Shown: positions 1 to 11,215 of the stretch, one piece after another
Numbering within the stretch: the first letter of the stretch is position 1
Layout: each line of letters begins with the position of its first letter
From: Cryptomeria japonica
Taxonomy: Eukaryota > Streptophyta > Pinopsida > Cupressales > Cupressaceae
Length of the DNA: 64,000 nt
Reading direction: 5' to 3'
Assembly: GCF_030272615.1 (NCBI RefSeq)
Contig: NC_081410.1
Location: 223,811,415-223,875,414 of the forward strand
Made by a program: the position numbers and the translations under genes
The notes under the pieces: generated by a model
What the model was told of the DNA's origin: nothing
Database searches by the model: none
What the model saw: the letters and a program-made list of their open reading frames with translations, nothing else

Positions 1-279
1 ATCTCTTTTATATATAAGAGTCATTTTACAATATGCCAAGTCGGCTTACACATTTTTACAATAATAAACAAAATATAATATAACAAAATCATGTCAGCCT
101 CTGTGCCAGTATACTTCCTTTCTTCTGTGCCGGTGCCGGTGTTCTGAGTGTCGGTGTAGAGTGTGATCTGCTAATGCCGATATAATGCCGTTGCTAGTTC
201 CATAAGATTGCAAGGTTGCCATCAATGACAAAACCTTCAATCACATACAATGTCTCATTGGAGTGTGCTTATGCCAACA
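1..279 (-). repeat. Family-D LTR fragment (terminal part)
   Basis: The segment ends in the same block as the LTRs of element D: a stretch about gene-free 'ccatcaatgacaa' and 'tctcattggagtgtg', then ATGCCAACA. Like the D LTRs it has a 'tatataag'-type stretch upstream. No polypurine tract follows the final CA, so this is the outer end of an LTR or a solo LTR whose other end lies outside the window. The 5 bases after it (GTCAC) would be its target duplication if the other end were visible. Confidence 0.75.
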
Positions 280-1657
280 GTCACAGACCGTGGCATCATG
301 AGATGATGTCACGTGCCCCAGGGCGACCCGGAAGACCTACAGTGGGACCGTTGATAGAGTTTGATTGAAAGATGATATGACACTATTTAGTCAGGATTTG
401 GTGCCTTTGTGGATATAGATGGAAGGACAAATGTCATGTCAGCAAACAATGACCATTAGATTTGTTAAGCTGGGTGAGATCTGTGGTTGAGTTTCAAATG
501 ACAAATTGGGAGGGATTTTGGAGGCACCATTTTATCCCATGGGGAAGAAGTAAGATGAACATGGATATAGACTTGTCGACTCAGGATTGATTAGATAGTC
601 AAAGATGATAGCTCAAAGATGTGAAAAGATCAAGAAAAGCTTTAGGTTTTGGTATGATAGATTATGAGTTCTCTGATAAACACAGAGATTTTCCTATTGA
701 CGAGAATCCTAAAGTAGGAGACTATACACTGAGAAAGGAATAAGATCATAATAAAATCATTCACATAAGCTGAACACATGCAGGTGGAAATGGAGTGATG
801 GCCTAGAAGATGGCGGTGTCTTAAGTTGTAGGCATCATTGCTGAAATCCATAGCTGACAAGGTGAGCAGAAGATATCAAGATGATGATTCTTCACATGGA
901 TTAGCACTGCCACAATGAAAGAAATTTTTATTATAAATTCACTAGGCAAATGATAGAATGGATAGAAACAAAGACAAGCTTCTTTAGTTTTCTGAGTATA
1001 GTTCTTCATCAATGAGAGGATGGTGTTTGAACTGAACTATGAATGGAGTCGTTGCATATTTTGTGACACTAGATGGATGTTTTTTCTCTGGCAAGAAGTT
1101 TCTCATTGTCAGAGGGGTTGTGAAAGATTAGAGGATTGTCAAAGGGGGTGTGAAAGCCTTTTCTTATCAAGAAAAGCCACACAAGACATATCCTCTCCCT
1201 TACTCTGCTTTTCTTTGGTAGAGTGTTCCAAGAAGGAGCTCACAAGGACCTGAAAGAAGGATTTGTTCAAGGGAGGATTGGCAATCAGTCATCTCTATAG
1301 CAACATGGAAGCTACAATGTCTCCTCAATAAATATTGTTTACCCCCAAGCTCCTCTTTCCATTTTCTCTGATCCGAGGCATAAAGGCAGGAGATTTTTCT
1401 CTATTTTGATGGGAAATTCTTGTTTCATGTCAAGATCTATTTTCCTTTTCACGAAGAGAAATGCTATGGAGCAAACTGGGCATCTAAGGGTCCATCTGGA
1501 GGTGTCTGGGTGATATCGGTGCGGCACAAATGTTTTTGTTTCTATGAATAATTGGTTGAATATTTTGGCTCCACCTCATCACAAGCATCAGCATGTGGAT
1601 AAAGAATATTTTGTAATAGAATTGTGTACAGCCTCTAAGGCTTGGTTTTGATGACAA
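280..1657. other. Unassigned intergenic sequence left of element L
   Basis: About 1.4 kb with no long open frame and no domain I can recognise on either strand. Short frames of 60-75 codons occur but have no motif. This sequence and 11216-12284 were contiguous before element L inserted. The right half holds a TATAAAA box in a setting that resembles an old LTR, so this may be the remnant of an earlier retroelement; I cannot name it. Confidence 0.5.
1105..1156. repeat. Two-copy 22-bp repeat, 30-bp spacing
   Basis: ATTGTCAGAGGGGTTGTG at 1105 recurs as ATTGTCAAAGGGGGTGTG at 1135, each followed by AAAG. It is a small local duplication in otherwise unassigned DNA, with no coding support. Confidence 0.6.
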
Positions 1658-1662
1658 GTGTC

Positions 1663-2904
1663 TGTAGCATAGGAATTCAGAAATCATCACAAACAAGATA
1701 AACATACTAATCATTAGCTCAATCACGAAAGCACAATTGCAATGATCTATCCTAAACACATTCAATAGAGACATAAAGATAAAACATTCAAAAAGATTAT
1801 GCAAACCAGAGGTAAATCCAAATGCTTCCTTCATGCGGCTCCATTGTTCTTCTTTCCTCTTCAAATAGTTTGGTTGTGGATCTCACCTACAAGTGCACAC
1901 ACATAATTGAAAGCAAGTAGACAAGATTATTGATCAAGAGTACTCGAAATGTGACTGACAAAGTGATTATAAATTTGATAATCTGATTAGGGGATTGATT
2001 GAAGAAATTCATCCAATTTATAGACAAATTGGATAGATGGATCAAATTAGCATGATTCAAATCAAATAGAAATTGCAAATCAAGAATGTCAATTATGACA
2101 ATTTATGACAAATTATGCACTTTCTATGCAAAATTTGTTGATTGATAATTTATGACAAATTATGACAAACTTCTATGTCAAAAATTGATTGATTGTCAAT
2201 TATGACAAATTATGACAAATTGACATGTCATTCCCATGAAATTAGGAGAGAAATAGGAGGAAATTGAAATTAGGAATTAAGAAATTAGAAAAATACGAAA
2301 TAGGAAATTTAGTGAATTAATTAATATTTTTTCATTTATTAATTAATTCATAAATAGGGAATTAATTAGCCAATTAAATAAACATTTAATTGTGACAAGA
2401 AGACCTAGGATAAATAAATAAATTATTTAACCTAGAGGGAGAATGGAGAGAAAATGACAAACAAGGTTAAATTAGAAATGCAAGGACGACAATTAGGTCT
2501 TGATATAAAATTGATTTGATGTTGATTCGATCATGATTTTGAATTGATTTGATTGATAAACAATTGAGATTGATTGACAAATTGACCAATATTGACAAAG
2601 AGACCAAATTGATATGCGCCAATTGACATGATCGAAGAGGACAAGGATCGATGACGAATCGATCGTAAAATGACGAGATTGACAAGATTGACCAAAATCA
2701 TGATCAAAGATTGCTATCGAAAAGACCTAATTCGAAAGCGAGAAGAACTGAAGAATGCAGAAGAAGGACTTGATGCTCGCAAATGATAAAGACCAAGTGC
2801 GTGACATAGGAGAAATGTTAATGCGACGCAAAAACCTAAAATGAGGCAATGCGCAAATGTTAAAGTACGACTCTGCAAGCGTTGACCATTTTTAGGTGTC
2901 TACA
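1663..2904 (-). repeat. Element L 3' LTR (1242 bp)
   Basis: It matches 10079-11210 along its length. Compared with the other LTR it has 129 extra bases (2742-2870), bracketed by CGA microhomology, and lacks a 19-base duplication present near 11102-11120 in the other copy. These two differences account exactly for 1242 versus 1132 bp. It is AT-rich and holds many TTATGACAAA words (about 2090-2225). Confidence 0.93.
2090..2225. repeat. TTATGACAAA word cluster inside the L LTR
   Basis: Irregular direct repeats of AATTATGACAAATTATGACA and close variants, with the same cluster in the partner LTR at about 10506-10640. They lie in the LTR body and could be enhancer-like or simply AT-rich expansion; function is unknown. 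Confidence 0.6.
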
Positions 2905-2918
2905 TTTTGCCCCTCTTT
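2905..2918 (-). other. Polypurine tract of element L
   Basis: On the minus strand this reads AAAGAGGGGCAAAA and is followed directly by the 3' LTR start TGTAGACACC. This is the usual plus-strand priming site position and fixes the element's orientation. A similar tract (minus GGGGGCAAAA) recurs at 4068-4077. Confidence 0.8.
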
Positions 2919-3779
2919 GAGACAATGCGATTTTAAGCGTTGTTTCAAAGAACAGTAATGAAAATGCCCCAGACAATGACAATGACATATGCATGCCCCC
3001 TCGAGGAATTGGCCAGAAACATCCAGAAAAGAGGCCAATTGATCGATAAGAATGATAGAACATGATAGGATCAAACAGACTGCCAAGACTGACGGAAGAA
3101 ATGTTAGTAAGAAGAAATGAGACAGAAAACAGTTAGAGATGAAGAAAAACTTGCTTTCACTAATGCACTTTGTAGGTGAGAACCTTTATTTAATGTAGAA
3201 AAATGGATGCGTAGCATCATGGCATTGAAGGCCAGAGCTGAAATGCAACCCTTTTTGCAAAAGACGGACACATTGCAGACAAACAGCAATCACAACAAAA
3301 AAGAAAGAGATCATGAACCATCCCGGTCACTCTAAATCACTCAGTGACATCATCAAGCAACATAGGAACATGATCGAAGATAAATCAATAAAAAGATAAG
3401 ATGCACAAATTCCAACAAATCAAACAAACACCTTGATCTTCATTGTCAAAAGTTGAAAGTGCTAATAGGATGATGATGCGGTCTGGTTTCAGGGAATGTG
3501 GTACCCTGTCTAAGACAGGACACAGTCTGGTTTCGAGTATACCACACCCTATATAAGACCCATGATAGTGTGCCAAGGACAAATGATTTGCGGTTGATTG
3601 ACATGACAAGTGCGATCAGTTTGAATGTCTGGTTTGATTGAAAAAAAGGTCATCTGTTTAAGCGTGATTTCAGTAAAGCACAGTGTTGATTGCGAGTCGT
3701 TGGATGTATGCTCAGTGATCTGTCTTATGCATCAAGAGGATATTTATTGCAAAATGCTTGTTTTTGTTTTTGGTTTTTT

Positions 3780-4067
3780 TGAGTTTTTACAATTTTTTTG
3801 TGTTCATTTTTTCAGGACTTTATTAGACTTTTTAGGGATTTTTTTTTCAGGATGTTTTTCAATTTTTTGGATTATTTCAGGACATTTTACAATTTTTTTG
3901 GATTTTTTCAGGACATTTTAAAAAAAATTTATGAGACTTTTTTTCAGGACATTTTTCAATTTTTATGATTTTTTTAAGGACATTTTTCAATTTTTTTTGA
4001 ATTATTTCAGGACATTTTCCAATTTTTTTTTTGAATTATTTCAGGACATTTTTCAATTTTTATGAGA
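3780..4067 (-). repeat. T-rich tandem repeats, about 30-40 bp units
   Basis: Some eight imperfect units share the core TTTCAGGACATTTT followed by CAATTTTT and a T-run, with unit length varying by T-run length. In element sense this is an A-rich repeat in the 3' untranslated region, between the long frame and the polypurine tract. Confidence 0.75.
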
Positions 4068-4782
4068 TTTTGCCCCCAGTGTCTAGCAAGGTAAGGAATA
4101 TGACAGGTGAATAAATAGGCTTTCTAAAATGTTGGTGGATAGAGGGAAGACAAAGGCCTTTTATTATGGAGACAATACGGATCTAATTTCCAAGGGCTAT
4201 TGCGCAATAGGATAAGAGACTGGATATGACAATGTAAAGCAGGAACATGTCAAGAGGCTTTTGAAACTATGTTTTGCATTTCGCGTCCTTATGTCAGATC
4301 AAGATCAAGGAATGAAAAAGAGTGTATGGATAGTGATAAGATATGGATAGGATAAGCAAGACCAAGAATGGATAAGGGACATGGACTAAAGGTTGGGATA
4401 GGCTAAGGGATAGTGGCAGAAAGTTGCAATAAGCCAGGGACTATGGATGAAAAGTTATAATAAGCAAATGGATAAAGACCAAAAGCTATGATGGACTAAA
4501 AGCTACAAACAAGATGCATGATGCTCATGATGATCCTCAGCCTTGTCAAGATCAAAGGTGGAAAGGGAAACTGGACATGAGGGACAATAGAATATGAAGG
4601 GTAATGACATGGTATGATAGGGTAAGGAAGGGCAATAGGATATGAAGGAGGAAACCTGCCCCCAAGTGTGGTGTGCAAGAAGTTCATAGACTACGCATGA
4701 CGCCTATTTTCCAGGTTTTCATCATGGTACTTGCCCAAGGCGCTTGTTTGCCAGGTTTTCACCAGTGGACGAATTATTTTTC

Positions 4783-4850
4783 TTTACTTTTTTTATTTTC
4801 TTTTTTTTTTCTTTTTTTTTTCACTTTTTTTTTTGTATTTTTGAGCTTTT
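4783..4850. repeat. Poly(T)/CT low-complexity tract
   Basis: Nearly uninterrupted T with occasional C, A and G; simple sequence inside the 3' part of element L. No coding meaning. Confidence 0.8.
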
Positions 4851-5011
4851 CAATAGAAGATGGACACATGATAGGGGATGGAAGAAGGACTCAAGCGTCT
4901 TTTTGTTTGGATAGTATCCTTGAAAAAAATGGACCATGACCTTTAAAAGCATGCTCAAAGATGTTGGTAGGATAAGGACATGGAAAAAAGAGATGAAACT
5001 AAGGCAAGGAT

Positions 5012-7792
5012 TCATGCAAAGGATTGGATCAAAGGGATGGAAGGATGGAAAATATGCATTGGATAGTGGATAGGGTATTGGAAGAATTGGGCTTCAGTGG
5101 ATGGAAATGAAGGCAATATCGACATTGGCACACACCTTGAGGGGTGATCGACTGATGGAGGAAAAATGTATTTTGGATATTGAGATTTGGATGGAGGAAT
5201 AGCTTGGGATTTTGGGACATAAGGGCCCAAAACAGATGAAGAAGGTGGTGGAGAAATAGACTTGGAAAGTTTGGATGGAGGAACAACAATTTTAGATGTC
5301 AATCTGGGTTGTTCTTTTTGTGCTTCAAAGAGCTTCTTGGGGATCCACATGGTTTTTGATTTTTCATGCTTTTGTGGTTCCTTGGAGTGCATTGCTTGCA
5401 CAAGGGATTTAGGAACCCATATAGATTTTGACTTTGCTTTATTTTTCTCAGTGGGCCTTTGTGGCCTTTTGGATATTTCTTTTTCATTATAGATTATATT
5501 ACTCTTTGTTTTGACATGTCAATTATATTGGACATGTTGATCCTTGAATACATGTGGATTGCTAGACTTATGACTTTTATACTTGGAATCCAAATTGCTT
5601 GGAAGAGGGAATGAATGTCGATGTGGATGGGAATGATATGGAGGCATGTGGGATGGATGGAAGGTTCTCTAAGATGTGTGCCTTTGTTGATGTTACATAG
5701 GAGCTGGAGGGATATAGGGACCTAGAATGGATGGAAGTGATGATGGGGAAGGTGAACATTTGGATTTTGACTTTGAAGGGATACCAATGCCTTGAGTGTG
5801 AGCTCTGTAGCCATGACCATTAGTATATTCTTTGATATGGAGGGGTTCTTGCTCATGAAGTTCTACTCCTTTACCTTTATGAATATCTTAACTTGTAGGA
5901 TACTATTTTCTTTGGGAAGAAGACGCGAGTCCATTATGAGGTGGATATGATATGAGAGAAATAATGAGATCTTGAAATGGATCGGATTGCACCAAAGTGG
6001 AAGAACCCATTATGCATGTCAAGGGTTCATGAACATCTTGCACTGACACATTAGAATCATGAAGGGGATTAGGATCATGTTGTGGACATGGTTCAATGAC
6101 AGGCTCTTCAAGAGATGGAATGGGAGGAATAATGGGATCATCACAAGAAATGATATCTTGGAGTGGATATGGAGCATTAAGACAAGGAGATGGAGGAACA
6201 AGTGGATCTTGTGGAGGATCTAAAGGAATAATTTGATCTTGACAAGGTGGAAGATCATTGGAATCCTTTTTAAAGGTGCTTTGCTCTTGACTTTCAATGG
6301 GATCATTGGAAAGGATAGAAGGGATATCTGGAATGTCAATGGGATTTAAAAGGACATTTTGTTCATGAAATGGAAGGGGATCATTTGGGATCGAATGGAC
6401 TGGGATATCTTGATCTTGCTCAGGGAATGGAGTGTCAATAGGATCTTGGATAGGATGGAAAAGAATAGGGGAATCATCGTGAGTGTCTGGGAAAAAGGGG
6501 TCCTGGTCAACAATTGGATGGGATGATAAGGTTTTGGGATCTTGATCTTGATCTGTTTCAAGACACATTTCTGCATGCTCTAAATTATCCTCTTGACATG
6601 GGGTTGGGCTTTGGATATGCATGGAGGATTCTGACAAGGGATCAATGTTTTGACATGAAGGAAATGCACTTTGAACATTTGTGATGGATTGTGGCAAGGA
6701 ATCAATGCTTGAACATGAGGAAGAGGGACTTCGAATGGGGTCATCTAAAATAGGTAATGGCAATAAAGTGCATAGTGGCATTGGGTCTTGTATTTCTGAA
6801 ACATGACAAAGATGTGCATCATGAATTGGATTATCATGGCAATCAATTATGGATAGCTCTTGGATAATTGCATCCTTGGGTGTATTGTTTGATGAGGACA
6901 ATATGGAAGATTCTTGGGAAACTTCTAGAGGTGTAGGGATAGATGCCACTGGAGAGTCAATTTGTTTGCGGGGGGATGAGGCATTGCTAGACATAAGTGT
7001 ATTATCTTGATCTTCCTCAAAGAACTCACTTGGTAGTTTCCTTAAGATCATTGCAATAAAGCCACCTTTCTTTCGAGGTTTTGACATGGTTGGATTTGGA
7101 ATTTGAACTTGTTTGGCAAGAATTTGGTCTTGGTTTGATGTCATGTTTTGATATTGGACTTGGTTCAATTGTTCTGACATGTTTGAAACTTGGGTTGGTG
7201 TGTGCTGCAACCTTTGTTTTTGAATGTTTGGTTGTTGTTGTTGATACTGAGTTGTCCATTGAGCTTGTTGTTGATACTTGATAGTTCGTTGGACATATTG
7301 TTGAGATTGGACCATTGGTTGCATTGGTTGAATATGTTGGACAATTGGTTGAACCATTGGTTGTATTGGTTGAAAATCAGATTGATAGTAAACACCTTCT
7401 TGTTCTTGTTGTGAAGGCACCTAATGTTGTTGGCTCTTTTCTTGAAATTGTTTCATTGTCTCTATTTGGGAGAGGAGAGCTGGTATGTCTGATCGTTCAA
7501 GAAGAGATCTTACATCAATTGGCTCAATCTTTGGATTTTGACCTGGAAATTTTTGAAACACTTTAGACATTTGTGAGCTATTCTTCTCAATGTTTTTCAC
7601 TCTTTGTTCCAATATCTCTTCTTCTTGAGCTAGTTTCGCCTCTAGTTTTTGTATTTGGAGACTTGTTTCATCATAAAGAGTTTGATCAATATTGCCTTGT
7701 TGTTGGGTTGGATAGAATTGTGATTGCATTGTCGGTTGATATGTCAAACTTTGTTGCATCATTTGTGCTTGGAACCTTGTTTCAATAGACAT
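5012..7792 (-). pseudogene. Element L long frame, Gln/Pro/Asp-rich protein of unknown function
   Basis: One reading phase runs from the first ATG at 7792 to about 5012 (open from 7810), broken by an in-frame TAG at 7423-7421, another TAG at 5905-5903 and further stops between 5900 and 5520. The first 120 residues form a likely coiled coil with ETSLQIQKLEAKLAQEEEIL. A Gln-rich stretch follows (QPIQPMVQPIVQHIQPMQ), then about 350 residues rich in Pro, Asp and Ser. After the broken zone the same phase carries a tandem motif, KSKSIWVPK then KSKTMWIPK, and a Pro/Ser-rich tail. There is no zinc knuckle, protease or polymerase motif. It is in the element's sense orientation and is the only sizeable frame, so it may be a gag-like or packaging protein, but I do not recognise the family. 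Confidence 0.6.
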
Positions 7793-7819
7793 GTCACTAT
7801 GCAAATGCAATATTTTTGG

Positions 7820-9640
7820 AATTTTTCAAGGGCAATATATGATATGCAACTAAATGCAAACTAAATGAATGAGAATGCAATCTATAGCAAGAATGCAACC
7901 TATGTTTTTGGTTGTTTTTCAAGATTTTGACAAACTTTTTGGAATGCAAACCTAAAAGAGACCCTTAGGAAATTGAAATGATGTCTAGACCTCAAAGGAC
8001 AAAAGGACCAAGTGACAAAGGACAAGATGACAATGTCTCCCCTATATGCTTGGATACTAAGCTAGGTTTGACCAAATGATATTGATAACAAAAAGACAAA
8101 AGTTTGATAAGGTCTAGACTTCTTAACAATGACTTAGGGTTGATCAAAGATTTGGATTACTCAAGTATAACAAAACCTAGTTTTGAGACTATATGGAAAA
8201 AGGGACAATTACCATGCAAGTGACCCTAATATGATATGATAATGACCTAATCTTAATGAAGAGACCTAGGGTAAGCAATGTATGACAATGGTATGACTTT
8301 AATGCAAGAGGACATATGCAAATGGATGACTTTTATTGAAAAGAGTATGACTTAGGTGAAACCTAACCTTGGTACTTGACAATGAACTTTGCAAAATGCA
8401 ACCTAGGATGAACCTAAATGTAAGTGACATGCTTGTTGAGACAAGATTTTGAACAATATTTGACAACCATGTTTGAAGATGAGTTTTGAATCTTGTTGAA
8501 CCTTTGTTGGATGAATGTCTCTTGTGTTTAATCTTATGTTGGATCAATTTGTTTTTCTTCTTTGAAATGATATACAATTCAACTTTTGACAAGCAAAGAA
8601 TACAAGATATTGCAACTTAGACTCAAGACAATCATGCTCATTCACAAATTTCTTATGGTAAGCAAGGACATTAGGTACTTGAGAGGTAGACTCATTATGG
8701 GATTCAAGGAGAATACATAGATGCTTGACCCCACGGGCTCCCCTCCACGGCACTCACTTCTCAGGGCAGCCAAGCATCAGTCCCCATGGAAATCTCCCCA
8801 TGGCGAACTTAGTATCTCTTCCAAGTATCCAAACTTGTCCTTCTCAAGCAACTAGAAGGGTTTTTGGCCTCTAAAAACAAGGTGTTTAGTAAGGATTTCT
8901 GTTAAGCGTTACTCCTTGATGTCACGCAAGCGTGATTGAGACATTAAGCCCATCAAGATACCAAACAAATGTAGTCGTGCAAGCATGATTTAGACCATGA
9001 GGTCCTACTTAGATGTTGATATGAGAAAGAGTTTAAGGGTCATCACTTCCCGAGTAACTGCGATTCCCACGTAACCCTTCCTTCAAAGCTTTCGCTCATC
9101 AAGTATTTGTTTATAGTGAGTTAGAATGCTAAGGTATTCTAGCCGTATTCACTGTGGGTCATTCCCTTCTCATGATTATCACTTGCTTGCAAAAGCAAAG
9201 TGGTCAGGAAGGCAGGCCCTCTAAAGGTGACAAACAATCAAAGACACGAACAGGGTATCGAAGATCTGGATTTCTGATCACCCTAAGAAGGATGAGAGCA
9301 TACTCTCCTACTCCAATGTCACACTCAACAATCAAAACAAAAACATGTTCATTCCAACCTATTAGAAATCACTAAGTGCCTAAAACATTAATGACAAACA
9401 CCAAGTTTAGTTGTTTCTCCAAGGCAACCTGCAAAACCCAAGTTAGAAGTTTGAGGTGTTTATTCTTTGACTATCGATTCTGCATAACACATGTTAGTTA
9501 GTTTCATTTGTTGTCTTTTCCATGCATATGCCAAGATGCTGCACAGATAATTAGTACCAAAAACCAAAACATAGAAAACAGAATGCAAAAACAAGACAAT
9601 TTTCAAGTAAAACACTGCATTTTTACCTCTGTTCCGGACT
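7820..9640 (-). other. Element L leader region without a credible gene
   Basis: Between the minisatellite and the long frame (element sense) there are about 1.8 kb of AT-rich sequence with only short frames lacking domain signals, for example those near 8300-8750 and 9154-9375. It is best read as a long 5' leader, which is common in large retrotransposon derivatives. Confidence 0.55.
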
Positions 9641-9957
9641 TTACACAAGCGTAGAAGTCATGACATAGGCGCAGAAGTTATGACACAGGTGCAGGATTAC
9701 ACAGGCGTAGGATACCTTGCACAAGCGCAGAATTCATGACACAAGCGCAGAAGTCATGACACAGGCGCAGAAGTCTTGACACAGGCACAGAAGTCATGAC
9801 ACAGGCGCAGGATACCTTACACAAGCACAGAAGTCATGACACAAGCACAGAAGTCTTGACACAGGCGCAGAAGTCATGACATAGGTGTAGAAGTCATGAC
9901 ACAGGTACAGGTTGCTTGACACAGGCACAAGTTGTCTTACACAGGCGCAGAATGTCC
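9641..9957 (-). repeat. 20-bp minisatellite, about 16 units
   Basis: The unit is TGACACAGGCGCAGAAGTCA with variants (AGGCGCAG/AAGCACAG, AAGTCATG/AAGTCTTG, GGATACCT). The array starts close to TTACACAAGCGTAGAAGTCA and ends in ACAGGCGCAGAATG. It lies about 100 bp inside the 5' LTR in element sense, within the leader, where repeats can affect RNA structure, dimerisation or packaging. It is not a CRISPR array: there are no unique spacers. Confidence 0.9.
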
Positions 9958-10055
9958 CAGAAAACCCTGCACTGCCCTGTTTTTGGTTTTTTTTTTTACC
10001 TACAAATCAATTCAAAAGCACTCAAAGACACAGTAAAGGGGTTAGATGGTTAGTG

Positions 10056-10073
10056 TTCACGTCAGGTTCACCA
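10056..10073 (-). other. Candidate primer-binding site of element L
   Basis: On the minus strand it reads TGGTGAACCTGACGTGAA, 5 nt inside the 5' LTR. It begins with TGG, as expected for pairing with a tRNA CCA end, but it is not the tRNA-iMet site used by the Copia and Gypsy elements of this window. I cannot assign the tRNA. Confidence 0.55.
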
Positions 10074-10078
10074 ATTAA

Positions 10079-11210
10079 TGTAGCATAGGAATTCAGAAAT
10101 CATCACAAACAAGATAAACATACTAATCATTAGCTCAATCACGAAAGCACAATTGCAATGATCTATCCTAAACACATTCAATAGAGACATAAAGATAAAA
10201 CATTCAAAAAGATTATGCAAACCAGAGGTAAATCCAAATGCTTCCTTCATACAGCTCCATTGTTCTTCTTTCCTCTTCAAATAGTTTGGTTGTGGATCTC
10301 ACCTACAAGTGCACACACATAATTGAAAGCAAGTAGACAAGATTATTGATCAAGAGTACTCGAAATGTGATTGACAAAGTGATTATAAATTCGATAATCT
10401 GATTAGGGGATTGATTGAAGAAATTCATCCAATTTATAGACAAATTGGATAGATGGATCAAATTAGCATGATTCAAATCAAATAGAAATTGCAAATCAAG
10501 AATGTCAATTATGACAATTTATGACAAATTATGCACTTTCTATGCAAAATTTGTTGATTGATAATTTATGACAAATTATGACAAACTTCTATGTCAAAAA
10601 TTGATTGATTGTCAATTATGACAAATTATGACAAATTGACATGTCATTCCCATGAAATTAGGAGAGAAATAGGAGGAAATTGAAATTAGGAATTAAGAAA
10701 TTAGAAAAATACGAAATAGGAAATTTAGTGAATTAATTAATAATTTTTCATTTATTAATTAATTCATAAATAGGGAATTAATTAGCCAATTAAATAAACA
10801 TTTAATTGTGACAAGAAGACCTAGGATAAATAAATAAATTATTTAACCTAGAGGGAGAATGGAGAGAAAATGACAAACAAGGTTAAATTAGAAATGCAAG
10901 GACGACAATTAGGTCTTGATATAAAATTGATTTGATGTTGATTCGATCATGATTTTGAATTGATTTGATTGATAAACAATTGAGATTGATTGACAAATTG
11001 ACCAATATTGACAAAGAGACCAAATTGATATGTGCCAATTGACATGATCGAAGAGGACAAGGATCGATGATGAATTGATCGTAAAACGATGAGATTGACA
11101 AGTTGATAAGAGATTGACAAGATTGACCAAAATCATGATCAAAGATTGATATCAAAAAGACCTAATTCAAAAGCGACTCCGCAAGCATTGACCATTTTTA
11201 GGTGTCTACA
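10079..11210 (-). repeat. Element L 5' LTR (1132 bp)
   Basis: Partner of 1663-2904 with the same TG...CA ends. It has lost a 129-bp segment between short CGA repeats and gained a 19-bp duplication (GTTGATAAGAGATTGACAA region), which fully explains its shorter length. It should carry the element promoter, but no clear TATA box was identified on the minus strand. Confidence 0.92.
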
Positions 11211-11215
11211 GTGTC

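Larger units (their letters stand above)
1663..11210 (-). mobile_element. Element L: complete non-autonomous LTR retrotransposon (LARD-like)
   Basis: Both ends are TG...CA and the element is flanked by a perfect 5-bp target duplication, GTGTC, at 1658-1662 and 11211-11215. Orientation is minus: a polypurine tract (AAAGAGGGGCAAAA on the minus strand) abuts the left LTR, and a TGG-starting primer-site candidate lies 5 nt inside the right LTR. The 7.2-kb interior has no protease, integrase, reverse transcriptase or RNase H in any frame. It holds one long minus-strand frame, a minisatellite leader and T-rich repeats. The LTRs are nearly identical by eye (about four substitutions in the first 400 aligned bases), so the insertion looks young. 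Mobilisation must have used enzymes from another element. Confidence 0.92.

Noticed and set aside
1020-1253. 77-codon plus-strand frame as a small Cys-rich gene
   Set aside because: Its apparent Cys repeats come from a 22-bp duplication; no start context, no homology signal, and it lies in unassigned repeat-like DNA.
8299-8753. Minus-strand frames of 97 and 69 codons in element L's leader
   Set aside because: No domain, low complexity, overlapping phases; best seen as chance frames in a leader.
9641-9957. Regular 20-bp repeats as a possible CRISPR array
   Set aside because: Units are contiguous with no unique spacers, and the setting is a plant retroelement leader.
1663-11210. Plus-strand orientation for element L
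   Set aside because: The polypurine tract and the primer-site geometry both fit the minus strand, as does the only long frame.
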